DNA of 64,000 nucleotides from Casuarina equisetifolia (taxonomy: Eukaryota > Streptophyta > Magnoliopsida > Fagales > Casuarinaceae), in the NCBI GenBank assembly GCA_028551475.1, contig CM052361.1, forward strand, positions 17,921,274-17,985,273, given 5' to 3'. Below the pieces are notes generated by a model. That model saw only the letters and a program-made list of their open reading frames with translations. It had not been told where the DNA came from and ran no database searches. The position numbers and the translations under genes were made by a program. Below are positions 1 to 11,240 of this stretch, piece by piece (within the stretch, counting starts at the first letter, position 1; every line of letters starts with the position of its first letter).

Positions 1-768
1 CTGTAATTAGGTAAAAAAGGTAAGGGACGCATGGTGTTTTGGTGGGATAATAAACTCATATAAAGAGCTTTCCCTGTAAGGAGAAAGTAGCTTTGAAATC
101 TATGAAAAAAGGCTTATTTTCCCTCACAAAACAAAGGTAGCTTGTGTCCTTTTAACGATGCAAGAGCTACAAAATCATCCAACCACCACACAATCAATTA
201 TCTATGAAAGTTAATCTGTTTGTTGGTGAGCCCATTACGTGTTCAAACTATTTTGCACATAACATTCTTCTCCACAATGAGCCCCTTTGTCCTGTCGCAG
301 AGCTCATAGAACATGCGTAGCGTTTTTGACTGATGAAGCGTTTTTGAGATACTGCCAATCCCAATTGAGACCTACTGGTTCTTCTTGCGCCATCTCTTCA
401 CTTCATCACCTTCGTTCAAACCACAAACAAAGTATGCAAATAGGCTTCATAACTAGCTCTTGAGCTCACACTCAACAATCGGTACAGCAAATCTTGGCCT
501 GAAACTGTGAGCGCAGATGAAACACAAGCCCCAGAGACTGACCATCATTTCCACATCATTGGTCCACTGAAAAAAGGTCAAGGCTCCACCGAGAGAACCA
601 TCTACTAGAATTTTCCAATCTTTCCATTCCCATATTGTCATCCTCTTGAACTTGGGTGGAGCATTTCAAGCACAAGAAAGTACCTACACCTTTCATTCCT
701 AGATTGACGTCCCCTTGGCCTTCGGTAGTTCCGGTTGGGCACCGCCAAGTACCCGGTTGGGTTTTCTC
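1..768. other. Unassigned flank left of copia-1
   Basis: No gene is recognised here. By position it should continue the old gypsy element that copia-1 entered, because gypsy gag-protease remnants lie directly across the insertion on the minus strand. I could not read any reverse transcriptase or other gypsy domain in it. A 62-codon minus-strand frame at 453-641 has no family I recognise. The last five bases (TTCTC) are the left target-site duplication of copia-1. Confidence 0.4.
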
Positions 769-1417
769 TGTGGGAATCTTATCCGTCTCAAACGAGACTC
801 AAACCAGGATCTAACATCAATTATAAGTTGATAATGAATTGAAATCGAATAAATAAAACGAGAAAACATACCTGAAGGGGACTGCATCTTAATAGAAGGA
901 TCTTGGCTAAGATCTTACCCTCTATTTCTTAATCGTGCTAGCCGATGAGAAGCTGGAGCTCAGAAACGGAATCAGATCAACAAAATATGGTCGAGGAAGT
1001 GTTCGGATAACAAAACCGAGAATAAAATTTCTCTTTTAAAACGGATACTGTGAACAGTGTCCGTGAACAGTGCATGCACAGTACGTGAACAGTACATGCA
1101 CAGTAATTATAATGAAATGACCATTATACCCCTATCATCAACATTGATTCCGTATACTGAGCCCAATGCACATAATTTAAGCTAGAGGGGGGACTTAGCC
1201 GATATAACATAACACGTGCTAACTAAATAGTCCTGACTCATCACAGTTCTATAAAGTGCACTAAGGCCCACACTGGCTAGCACTATACTTGCAATTAAAG
1301 TCAAAATCTGTCTAATTAACTGAACCAATATTAATTACATTAATACACCTTCATAAGAGAACTATTTATGCTCATTGATAAAGCCCATATTACATGAGCT
1401 TACAAAATAAGCTAACA
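769..1417 (-). repeat. copia-1 3' LTR (left end)
   Basis: Equal in length (649 bp) to the right LTR at 7618-8266. Reading the two by eye I count ten substitutions (about 1.5%), nine of them transitions, and no indels. It contains a cluster of short ACAGT motifs (about 1049-1105) that recurs in the element's leader. It ends CTAACA beside the polypurine tract. Confidence 0.95.
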
Positions 1418-1431
1418 ATCTCCCACTTGGG
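1418..1431 (-). other. copia-1 polypurine tract
   Basis: Directly inside the left LTR. On the minus strand it reads CCCAAGTGGGAGAT and then the LTR start TGTTAG. A purine-rich tract at this place primes plus-strand DNA synthesis in LTR retrotransposons. An almost identical junction occurs in copia-3 near 51633. Confidence 0.8.
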
Positions 1432-2022
1432 CGTATCAATGTGCATAAAACAAATATAATACTAATATAAGTTATATATGAAAATAATTTCAAAAAGGTT
1501 TTATATTGGTCCAACGACAGTTCCTTATTACAAATCCGGTCCCATAAAGCTTCAAAAACCCTTAGATCATAGCATTAACTATGCCAATTAAAAGACACAG
1601 CATTATCCATAGTCATAAGGGCTATCCACTCTACTGACATGGATTGAGTATGGTAGTGTGGCAAACAAATAACACTAGGTAAATAACCTTATGTGTTATC
1701 TTTATTGTCAGTCCCAGTTCTCCCTAAAATTGACATACACAGTCATTGACATACAGTCATCGGAGAACTATATAAAGGTTCTAATGAACCAATATGTCTT
1801 GTTTGTAATACTCGAGTATAAATTTAAGTGCTACAAGACATCAAAATATGGCTTATCAATAAATGCCCCAGCCAAATGCTTAAGGTTGCACATCCCTTAA
1901 GTCTTTAATACCTGTCTTACAAAAAAAAAAAAAAACATGTTCTATGAAAACAATATATAACAGGCAATATAAGTAAAACAAAGTTTACTACATAACAAAA
2001 TATCATAGAACAGTAACTCCCA
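1432..2022 (-). other. copia-1 3' untranslated region
   Basis: Lies between the RNase H stop and the polypurine tract. It is AT-rich, has no credible ORF, and carries an A-run at 1921-1935. Parts of it are recognisable in copia-3 at 51633-51900, which shows that the two elements belong to related families. Confidence 0.7.
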
Positions 2023-5000
2023 CTAAACAAAAGCATCCAAAGACGCTACTAGTCCCATGTTTACAACATGTCTAGAAAACACTACAGGAGCAAGTCCTTT
2101 AGTGAGTGGGTCAGCTAACATAGCAACTGTGCTAATTAGCTTTACAGTAATGTCACCTTTCTTAACTAGCTCCTTAATTGTCAAATACTTTATCTCAATG
2201 TGCTTGGCCCCTTTAATACTTTTGTTGTTATTTATAAACAACACTGCTGGACTATTGTCACAGTACAACGGAATTGGCCGATCAATAAAATCAAGTGAGA
2301 TCATCTGTCTTATGAGGTTCTTCATCCAAACAGCTTGTATGGAAGCTCCATAACAAGCTATAAACTCAGCGTGCATAGTGGAAGACGTGACCATAGTTTG
2401 CTTAGAACTTTTCCATGAAACTGCACCACCAGCCATCATGAAAACATAACCAGACGTAGACTTCAAATCATCAGAACAGCCTGCATAATCTGAATCTGAA
2501 TAACTCACTAATTGTAAGTTGTCTACATGTCTGTACATGAGCATATAATCTCTTGTCCTTTTCAAGTACCTCATAACCTTCTTGGCAGCAACCCAATGAT
2601 CATGACCTGGGTTAGATTGAAATCTACCAAGAAGTCCAGTAGCAAAGGCAATATCAGGTCTTGTACAAACCTGTGCATACATAAAACTGCCAACTGCTGA
2701 AGCATATGGTATATTTTTCATCAATTCTTTCTTAGCATCATTTATAGGACATTGCATCAAGTGTAGCTTTTCACCCTTAAGAACAGGAACATTGCCAGGT
2801 TTGCAATCTTGCATATTAAATCTAGCTAACACACGATCAATGTATGTCCTCTGAGAAAGATCCAAAATACGGCGTGAACGATCTCTAAAGATCTCAATGC
2901 CTAGGACAAAAGATGCTTCACCAAGGTCCTTCATATCAAACTCTAAAGATAAAAGTCTTTTAGTTTCTTGAAGTAACGCCATATCTTTGCATGCAAGCAA
3001 GATATCATCCACATAAAGGATCAAGAAAATCGGCGTACTCCCACTGACCTTAGTGTATATGCAATGATCAACAAGGTTTTCAACAAAACCGCAAGATGTA
3101 ATATAAGTGTCAAACTTCAAATACCACTATCTAGAAGCTTGTTTAAGACCATAAATCGACTTCTTAAGTCTACAAACAAGTTCATCAGAATTACCTTCTG
3201 CAAAACCCTCTGGTTGAAGCATATAGACCTCTTCATCAAGATCCCCATTTAGAAAAGCTGTTTTAACATCCATCTGTAGCAACTCCATATCAAAATGCGC
3301 TACTAAAGCCATTATCACCCTAAAAGAATCCTTAGATGAAACTGGTGAGAATGTCTCATTATAATCAATTCCATCTCTTTAAGTGAATCCCTTGGCAACT
3401 AATCTGGCCTTAAACCTTTCTATCTTTCCTTTGGAATCTTTCTTAGTCTTAAACACCCATTTACAACCAATGGGCTTGCATTTCTTAGGTAACTCTACTA
3501 GATCCCAAACATGATTTTGCTTCATAGACTGCATTTCATCTCTCATGGCATCTTTCCAAAAATCAGATTTAGGGCTAGAAACAGCTTGAGTATAAGTCAC
3601 TGGATCCTCAATAATACCGATGTCATAGTCATGCTCTCCAAGATAAACCAAATAATCAGGATGAATAGCAGGTCTTTTCTCCATGTTAGATCTCCTAAGA
3701 GGAGGAATCTCTATATCCTGATTCTGAACAAGTGGAACCTCTACAGAAGTTGTACCAACAGCAGGTTCCTGCACAACTGCATCTAACTGAATAGATAGAG
3801 GAAACGGTATACTCATATCAACATCATTACTATTCTCTATAACTAGAGAACTAGTACCACTTTCTGGAACATCAAGTTCCAGAAACTTAGCTGTTAAGGA
3901 TTCAACAATTCTAGCACCTCCAGTAGGGTTATAAAATCGATACCCTTTAGAATAGTCTGGATAAGACACAAAATAACATCTGACTGTTCTAGAATCTAAC
4001 TTGCCTAATGTTGGGTTATATAACCGGACCTCTGCAGGGCATCCCCAAACCTTTAGATGATTCAGGCTAGGTTTGCGTCCCGTAAATAATTCAAAATGAG
4101 TTAATGGCACAGCCTTAGTAGGAACACGATTGAGAATATACATAGCAGTCTTCAAAGTTTCTCCCCATAGAAAAAGAGGTAGATTAGTTCTACTCATCAT
4201 ACATCTAACCATCTCCATGAGAGTACGGTTTCGCCTTTCAGCTACACCGTTCTGTTCGGGGCTTCCAGGCATAGTAAACTGTCCAACTATCCCAGAATTC
4301 TGTAAATATTGAGCAAATGGACCCATAATCTGGCCTACATCACTATGTCTGCCATAATATTCACCACCCCGATCAGATCTAACAATCTTTATACTTTTCC
4401 CTGACTGCTTTTCAACCTCAGTTCTGAACACTTTGAATTTCTCAAGTGATTCAGATTTTTCCTTAATTAAGTAAACATATCCATAACGAGAGAAATCATC
4501 AATAAATGTAATGAAATATGCATTACCACACAAAGTTACTCGATAGGGACCACTGATATCAGTGTGAATCACTTCTAACAATTTAGAATTATAAGCTGCC
4601 TTTTTCTTCTTTATCTTGGTTAGCTTACCTCTACAACAGTCTACACAAATCTCCAGATCATTATTAAGAGCAGGTAAAATATTAGATTTGATCAACCCGT
4701 CCACTCTATCTCTAGAAATATGGCCAAGTCTCTTGTGCCACAAGGTGTAAGACAAGTCCTTAGTCATAGGTCTTTTGGAAACACTTTTGTCAATAGTAGA
4801 AGTAACATAAATTTCATGTGGAGATAAAACCAATCTGTACAAGCCATTCGACATAACACAACTTCCAATTACATTTGCATTATAAAATATTGTCACAACG
4901 GTGTTCTTAAATTCAAATGCATATCCAGAACTATCAAGTACAGAAAGTGAAACTAAATTCCGTCTAAACGACGATACATAAAAAGTTCTACTCAAAATCA

Positions 5001-6105
5001 TCCTAAAACCACTATCCAAAAGAAGGATGACATCTCCAACAAGCTCTACTTCCACTTTCTGGTTGTTCCCAACATAAAGGTATTTTTCATCAGGGTTTGG
5101 CTTCCTCCTGTTTATGAACCCCTGAATAGTAAAAGCAACATGATTAGTTGCTCCACAATCTAGCCACCAAGAGCTAGATGATACCTCAGATAGATTAGAT
5201 TCACAAACATTAATAAAAGAATGTGTACCTTTACCCTGACGCTTAGCTAACCATTTCTTAAACTTGCGGCAGTCTTTTCTCATATGTCCCATTTTCTTGC
5301 AGAATAAACATTGAATATTCTTCATGTTTACTGCCAACCTGTTATTAGAATTAGAAGTTCCTGGGACCTTGTTGTTAGGCTGAGTAACTTTCTGCTCCTT
5401 CTGAGGCTGATTAACTTTTTACTCCCTCAGAGACTGATTTAAGGGTCTCTTTCCTTTATTAGAACTGGAAGCTTGAGAAAACAAAGCTGAATGAGACTTT
5501 TCATTCTTCAACTTGCTATCTTCAGCTATAAGCTTCTCTATCAGATCATCAACAGTCCAATCCTGCACACTGTTGTTATAGGATGTTTTGATAATGGTAT
5601 AATCAGCAGGAAAGCTAATTAAAGCTTGATGCACAATACTCTGCTCAGAAAATACCATTCCTAAAGCCTTAAGCCTCATCTGATATTGCACCATCCTCAT
5701 AATATAATCTATGATGTTCTCAATTCCATTATACCTCATACTGAAAAGAACTTGCATCAATGAACTTATCTCAGCATGAGAAGACACTCTGTTGCGTTGT
5801 GAAACAGCCTCAAAAAATTCTTTAGCTGTGCATTCATCAGGATAATCACACTTAAGGTGTTCCTGGATAGTCCTCTTCATAGTCAGAAGGCAAAACTTAT
5901 TACATCTTTCCCATTTAGCATAGTGAAGCCTCTGCTCCTCAGTACTCTCTGGAGTCAAATCAGCAAGCTTATCCATTTTGAGAGCACTATCAATTTCTGC
6001 TACTTCCACAGCAAACAAGATATCTTCCTTCCACTTCTTGTAATTAGCACCAGTAAGAACCTCAACAGTGACTTGAGCATTGTTTACAGAGAAGGTGACT
6101 AACAA
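2023..6105 (-). pseudogene. copia-1 gag-pol polyprotein with three nonsense codons
   Basis: One continuous minus-strand frame, about 1360 codons. In order: gag (6105 to about 5420); CCHC zinc knuckle CLFCKKMGHMRKDC near 5300; protease motif WLDCGATNH, where the usual DSG is DCG; integrase with HHCC (HKRLGH...CVDCC) and the catalytic stretches DISGPYR and RSDRGGEY plus PEQNGVAERRNRTL; reverse transcriptase with QMDVKTAFLNGDL and YVDDILLA; RNase H with YSDSDYAG; and a C-terminus ending near LADPLTKGL. In-frame stops lie at 5419-5421 (TAA), 3379-3381 (TAA) and 3127-3129 (TAG). The last two replace Gln at conserved family positions (GFT-Q-RDG and SR-Q-WY), and the first probably does too. No ATG opens the frame: an in-frame stop at 6124-6126 precedes it and the first Met is about codon 44. 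The start is therefore either lost or supplied by splicing. Confidence 0.93.
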
Positions 6106-7603
6106 AAATGATGCAAAAGAAAATTAGCATCTAGTGAGTAAACCAAATGAGAGCTTACATTATCATTCAAACACCTTTGGGCTGAACGAATGACATAAAA
6201 TTGTAACACTCTCAACATAGTAGTAGTCATGAGCCAATACCACATCCTCATAGTCCACCACCTTTGGGTGTATAGACTACTTGGATAAGCGAAACTCACA
6301 CATACAAACTATGTTATTCTTTAAATTCCAATACATAGTCACCTCCGTTGGGAGTATAACCATACACTAAAACTGAAGAAATCCTACTTCAGCACAAAAT
6401 AAAAATCCCATAACTCAATCAAGTTGTGCCACTTTGGTAGTCACAACCTAACTAAATCATGAGACCCACCTGTACCGCGGATTTAAATTCAAAATATTAC
6501 TCACTTCAAAATATGTAATTCAAATCTCAAATCGACGAGGGGCATTCGTCATTGAATTACACCAAAATAACAACAACCAAGTGTTGCACAAATAACATAC
6601 TATTTATTCAAAAATATGTGCATAATTAAATAGTATGTAATTCTTTATGATATAATTTATGCTAAATCATAATGCATATAACAAAATTACCATACCAAAT
6701 GTGTGAAACAAAAATGCACATCACACATATAAATTTATTATATAAAAATAATAAATTTCAAATAAAATTTGACTTGGTCAACGGTCAAACAGTACTCGTG
6801 AACAGTACCGTAAACAGTACCGTATTAATAGGAACAGTACCGTAAATAGTACCAACGTACAGTACCCGTCAACAGTGATTCAAACAGTGTTTTCAAACAG
6901 TGCCTAAACAGTATTATGTATAGTACTTAAACAGTATTTCAACAGTAATTCAATAGTACTTCAACAGTACTCCAACAGTGTCATCTTCTTCCTTGAAACG
7001 GGTCATAACAGACCCGTTTTCCTTTCCGACGGGTTTTCGCCTATTTGACCCATTTCTTGGCCGTTTCTGGTAACAATAAAGTTACCAAAACGTAGATCGG
7101 GTCACCACGAATCTATGGATACCAGATTTTATACAAAAATCCGTCCAACAAGAGAGAGATCTTGATTTCTCTCTTCGGCCAAGAATGAATAGAACTGATG
7201 AACAGTACCCGTGAGGTCAAAAACATCTCTGAAAGTGGCCAAATGAGATGTCAACGAACTCCTGAGAGTCCAAGGATTACATATCCAGTGTTTGTTTTGA
7301 AAAATACCCACCGGTTTGTTCTAGATCGGAATTTGAAATTTTTGATTTATATAAATTGTGAAAAACTCGTTTTAGAACTCATTTTTCAACCCAAATTGAT
7401 GCTAAAGGCTCCGATACCACTTGTGGGCTTATGCACAGCAGCAGAGGTGTCCCAAACAGAGTCCCTCAGAGCAGATTTTACGCACCCCCTCTCGAGGCAT
7501 GCAACCGCACGGGCCATGTCGGGGTAGGAGCCGCTGCTTCGACACAGCTCACAGCGTGAGGACCCCCGATCATGAACGGGATGACCAGTCCCAAAAACCA
7601 ATT
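6106..7603 (-). other. copia-1 untranslated leader
   Basis: About 1.5 kb between the primer-binding site and gag, unusually long. It carries a dense run of ACAGT/ATAGT motifs at about 6788-6985, more than a dozen, often as AACAGTAC. A GC-richer segment at about 7400-7600 contains a second primer-site-like sequence. The end next to gag is pyrimidine-rich on the sense strand and finishes TTTTTGTTAG, which resembles a 3' splice site. The small ORFs here look like chance frames. Confidence 0.7.
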
Positions 7604-7615
7604 GCTCTGATACCA
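7604..7615 (-). other. copia-1 primer-binding site (tRNA-iMet type)
   Basis: On the minus strand it reads TGGTATCAGAGC, complementary to the 3' end of plant initiator methionine tRNA, two bases from the 5' LTR. This is the usual primer of plant copia elements and it fixes the transcription direction of the element. Confidence 0.9.
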
Positions 7616-7617
7616 CT

Positions 7618-8266
7618 TGTGGGAATCTTATCCGTCTCAAACGAGACTCAAACCAGGATCTAACATCAATTATAGGTTGATAATGAATTAAAATCGAATA
7701 AATAAAACGAGAAAACATACTTGAAGGGGACTGCATCTTAATAGAAGGATCTTGGCTAAGATATTACCCTCTATTTCTTAATCGTGCTAGCCGATGAGAA
7801 GCTGGAGCTCAGAAACGGAATCAGATCAACAAAATATGGTCGAGGAAGTGTTCGGATAACAAAACCGAGAATAAAATTTCTCTTTTAAAACGGATACTGT
7901 GAACAGTGTCTGTGAACAGTGCATGCACAGTACGTGAACAGTACATGCACAGTAATTATAATGAAATGACCATTATACCCCTATCATCAACATTGATTCC
8001 GTATACTGAGCTCAATGCACATAATTTAAGCTAGAGGGGGGACTTAGCCGATATAACATAACACGTGCTAACTAAATAGTCCTGACTCATCACAGTTCTA
8101 TAAAGTGCACTAAGGCCCACACTAGCTAGCACCATACTCGCAATTAAAGTCAAAATCTGTCTAATTAACTGAACCAATATTAATTACATTAATACACCTT
8201 CATAAGAGAACTATTTATGCTCATTGATAAAGCCCACATTACATGAGCTTACAAAATAAGCTAACA
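7618..8266 (-). repeat. copia-1 5' LTR (right end)
   Basis: 649 bp, the partner of 769-1417 with about ten mismatches. It should hold the element promoter in minus orientation. Its outer edge abuts the TTCTC target duplication at 8267-8271. Confidence 0.95.
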
Positions 8267-8469
8267 TTCTCCACCAAAACCGTCCCCTCCCTTTTTAACT
8301 GTATCAACTTCTCCTCAAGCCTAAACTTCATTTGTATAGTAGAGAACTACCAAATGATGGGACCTAGTGTTCTCAACCACTGAGCGCTGAGGGATCTAGC
8401 TACCATGATTAGTATCTTCTATTTTTCCAATTGGGAACCAGCCCAAACCTCCTTACTAGATCAACATTA

Positions 8470-9180
8470 AGGAAGATATAAGTAGTGCTCGAATCCACCA
8501 AAAACCTCACTACTGCACCACCCTTTTCCAAGTTTCCTAGCACGATTATGGTTTTTGGAGTAGTGGTATCCGATTCAGCATTAACTAAAATCTCTGAAGT
8601 CTCACTAACGTGTTCCTCCTCTTCTCCAATCCCCTCTTCCTCTTCGGTTTATTCGTTTTCTGGTGTTAGAGCACCTACCAACAAAAATAGCCTCTTGCAG
8701 CTATGGCTGAGTTGAATTTTTCATCACAATTGAAACAGAAACCCTAGTCGTCCTATCCCGCAACTTGGTAGGAGATAGCCTCTTCATGGGGACTACCAAT
8801 TTACTAGGGTTAGGTGGCAAACATAGTAGTTTCCTTTGAGGTTCAGGACCCATTCTGCCCCCTAAAATCTTGGCATAAAAAATTTTAGCTAGACCTATAA
8901 TAGAAGATAATGTGCTCAGTTTCTTAGATTGAACATCCCTTCTAATGTTAGTTTTTAGATCACTCACAAAGCAGCTAAATTGATGTGTGGGAGCTAACTT
9001 ACCATACCTCATCAGTAGACGGGAGAAAACAGACTTTGGAGCTAACCAACCAAGCCGATTTGCTAAAGTTTGGTGAGATTGCCAAAGCAATCGGTATACT
9101 ATAGGCGTTGACTTGCTCAAATAGCTCCTTCATCAGGAGCTGCCAAGAGATTGTTATGTCTACACTCTCCACCTTAAGAA
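8470..9180 (-). pseudogene. Ty3/gypsy gag-protease remnant
   Basis: On the minus strand a gag core reads CFVSDLKTNIRRDVQ and IIGLAKI, followed by KRLSPTKLRDR and, after a frameshift, CDEKF-like zinc-knuckle residues. This is the typical end of gypsy gag. Further downstream an acidic linker (EEEEGIGEEEE) leads to a protease-like VDSSTTYIFLNVDLVRRFGL, which corresponds to the IDSGSTHNFL pattern with the active-site Gly replaced by Ser. Several frameshifts and stops interrupt it. No gypsy LTR or RT was found next to it. Copia-1 interrupts it about 200 bp beyond the protease motif. Confidence 0.75.
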
Positions 9181-9854
9181 GGTAAAACTAGACCATACAT
9201 TTCTTTCGAAGTCCAAAGTTCAATTTAAAAACTAGTTCATAAAAATAAAGCTTATTTTTCCATTGAAGCTTTACTTTAAAAATTTTATCTTCTAATGTAA
9301 TACTCTTGTACTATTTGTACTTCTTTACACACTAAGCAACATTAAATTAAAGTTACATAAGGTAGAATAGAGTTAACCTAAATTCTAACATTATGTAAAA
9401 ATACTTAAAGAACAATCTTAGAGACTAACTTAAGGGTCATATAATTCATTTTTATTTAAACTTCACTTCAAAAATTTTATTTTTTAATATAGAATTCTCA
9501 TCTTATACATAGTATCCATGCTTTCATTGTATCCTTCGAGAAGATGACAAACATTTTTGTTGTAAGTAGCTTTCATAGAAAGTGGGAAAATTAGGAAATC
9601 AATAACTTCATAACGTTTATTCTCCTACCAACCAACTCTTTCTCACCCTAGACCGCTACATCCTGTCCTACCAACCAACTCCACCAGCCCTATATTAGAT
9701 ATTATCATTAGGTGGTTGTCGACTAGATGATAGTTGATTGTTAATTTATCATTTTATATATTAAACAATAACTTAGTTTTGTTTCTGCATTCATAGCGTT
9801 TTTTGACTCGATCATTTGTTTTTATCGTAAACAAAGACCAGACCACCCTCGCGT
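9181..9854. other. Intergenic, no gene seen
   Basis: AT-rich sequence with no credible coding frame. A motif of the form TTTAAACTTCACTTCAAAAATTT (given only as a landmark, about 9455) is loosely echoed at 9250 and near 50320, so old interspersed repeat sequence is likely. Confidence 0.4.
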
Positions 9855-11240
9855 GGCTGAATTTCACGAATTCTTTCCAACTATGAGGACTTTATTACTT
9901 TGAGAAAGTATATTAGGTGGACAAAAACTACGCATTAAAATAATTTATTGGCTAACACGTGACTCAGTTGGAGTTTATGCATCAAAGAGGTCCGTCTTAT
10001 ACCCAACTTTCCCATACCCTCTCTTTACAAATAAAAGAAAGAAAAAAATCTTAACATTTATTTTACCTGTCTGGTTGAAAAAAAAAAAAAAAGGCACCCT
10101 CCCATGTTGCTCAAAGAAGCAAAAACAAAGAAAAGATTTTTATAAGCTAGAACTCAAGTGAATGCATACTCAGCATCTCATGCTACCTTTTTTTTTTCCT
10201 GCTCTATTTGTTGTTTTTTGTATTCCAAAGTAAATTCATATATAAGAACGTACTTTCCAATCAAATGTCCTGGACTTTCTTACTTCTTATTATCAGCTTT
10301 CATGAGAAGAATTATATATTGCTCTCTAAAGAAGAATTCTATGAGTAAAAATCGTAGAAACATAAACCAAGTCGGCTGTAATGAAAAACTCTGGACACAA
10401 CCCATCACTGGTTAGGGTGGTACATACTAGTGCAGACTGGGAGGATCATTTCTCAAGGTTTCTAGTCCTCCACTTCTGGAATATCGAGGGGAAAAGGTGT
10501 CGGCAGGCTGAAGCCACGAATTCTTTACATCCATGAAGACTTTATGGCTTTGACAAAGTAAATGAGGTAGATAAAATGTGCACAAATCACTACACATTAA
10601 AATAATTTGTCGGCAGAGACATGACTTAGTTGGAAATCATGACACTTGAGATAATTTGTCTTCCACTTCTGGAATTCATTCGCTGCTTCCTTACCTAACT
10701 TTCCTACCAACCCTTTTACCTCCAATATATATATGTATATAAAGGATTATCTCAACATTTATTTTACCTGTATGATTATAAAATAAAATAAAATAAAATA
10801 AAATAAAAAGGCTCTCTCCGATGTTGCTTGAGAGGCAAAAATAAAGAAAAGACTTTCAAAATCTAGAACTCAAGTGAATGCATACTCAGCATCTAATGGT
10901 ACCTTTTTTTCAATATTCTATTGGTTGTTTTTTTGTTTTCCAAAGTAACTTAATACATACGAACTTATATTCAAATCAAATCTTGGACTTTATTACTGCT
11001 TCTTATTGTCAGCTTTCACGAGAAGAACTGTATATTAGTCTCTAAAGAAGAATTATTTGAGTAGAAGTCGTAGAAACATGAACCAAGTCGACCATAATGA
11101 TTCTTTTCATTCTTCCAAAATGAAAAACTCTAGATACAACCCATTAATGATTCCGATGGCACATACTAATGCACATTGGAAGATCATTTCTCAAGGTTTT
11201 TGATCCTCCACCTCTGGAATAACAAGGGGGAAAGGTGTCT
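9855..11240. repeat. Diverged tandem duplication upstream of the RLP gene
   Basis: Two copies, about 9855-10500 and 10505-11240. Shared landmarks in the same order are CACGAATTCTTT (9865 and 10515), CTAGAACTCAAGTGAATGCA (10147 and 10863) and TTTCTCAAGGTTT near 10452 and 11190. The offset grows from 650 to about 740 bp through indels, so the duplication is old. Copy B has an AAAAT-type pentanucleotide run at 10776-10806, where copy A has a plain A-run. No gene lies inside. Confidence 0.85.

Larger units (their letters stand above)
769..8266 (-). mobile_element. Ty1/copia retrotransposon copia-1, near complete
   Basis: A 7498-bp element read on the minus strand. Both LTRs are 649 bp and begin TGTGGG and end CTAACA on the plus strand. 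It is flanked by perfect 5-bp target duplications, TTCTC at 764-768 and 8267-8271. In element sense the order is 5' LTR (right), tRNA-iMet-type primer-binding site, a long leader of about 1.5 kb, gag, protease, integrase, reverse transcriptase, RNase H, 3' untranslated region, polypurine tract and 3' LTR (left). The integrase-before-RT order defines Ty1/copia. The polyprotein frame is open except for three nonsense codons, so the copy itself is dead but young. It sits inside an older gypsy gag-protease remnant that lies on the same strand. Confidence 0.95.

Noticed and set aside
7198..7736. Overlapping ORFs on both strands at the copia-1 leader/LTR edge
   Set aside because: They cross the primer site and LTR boundary and show no family features.
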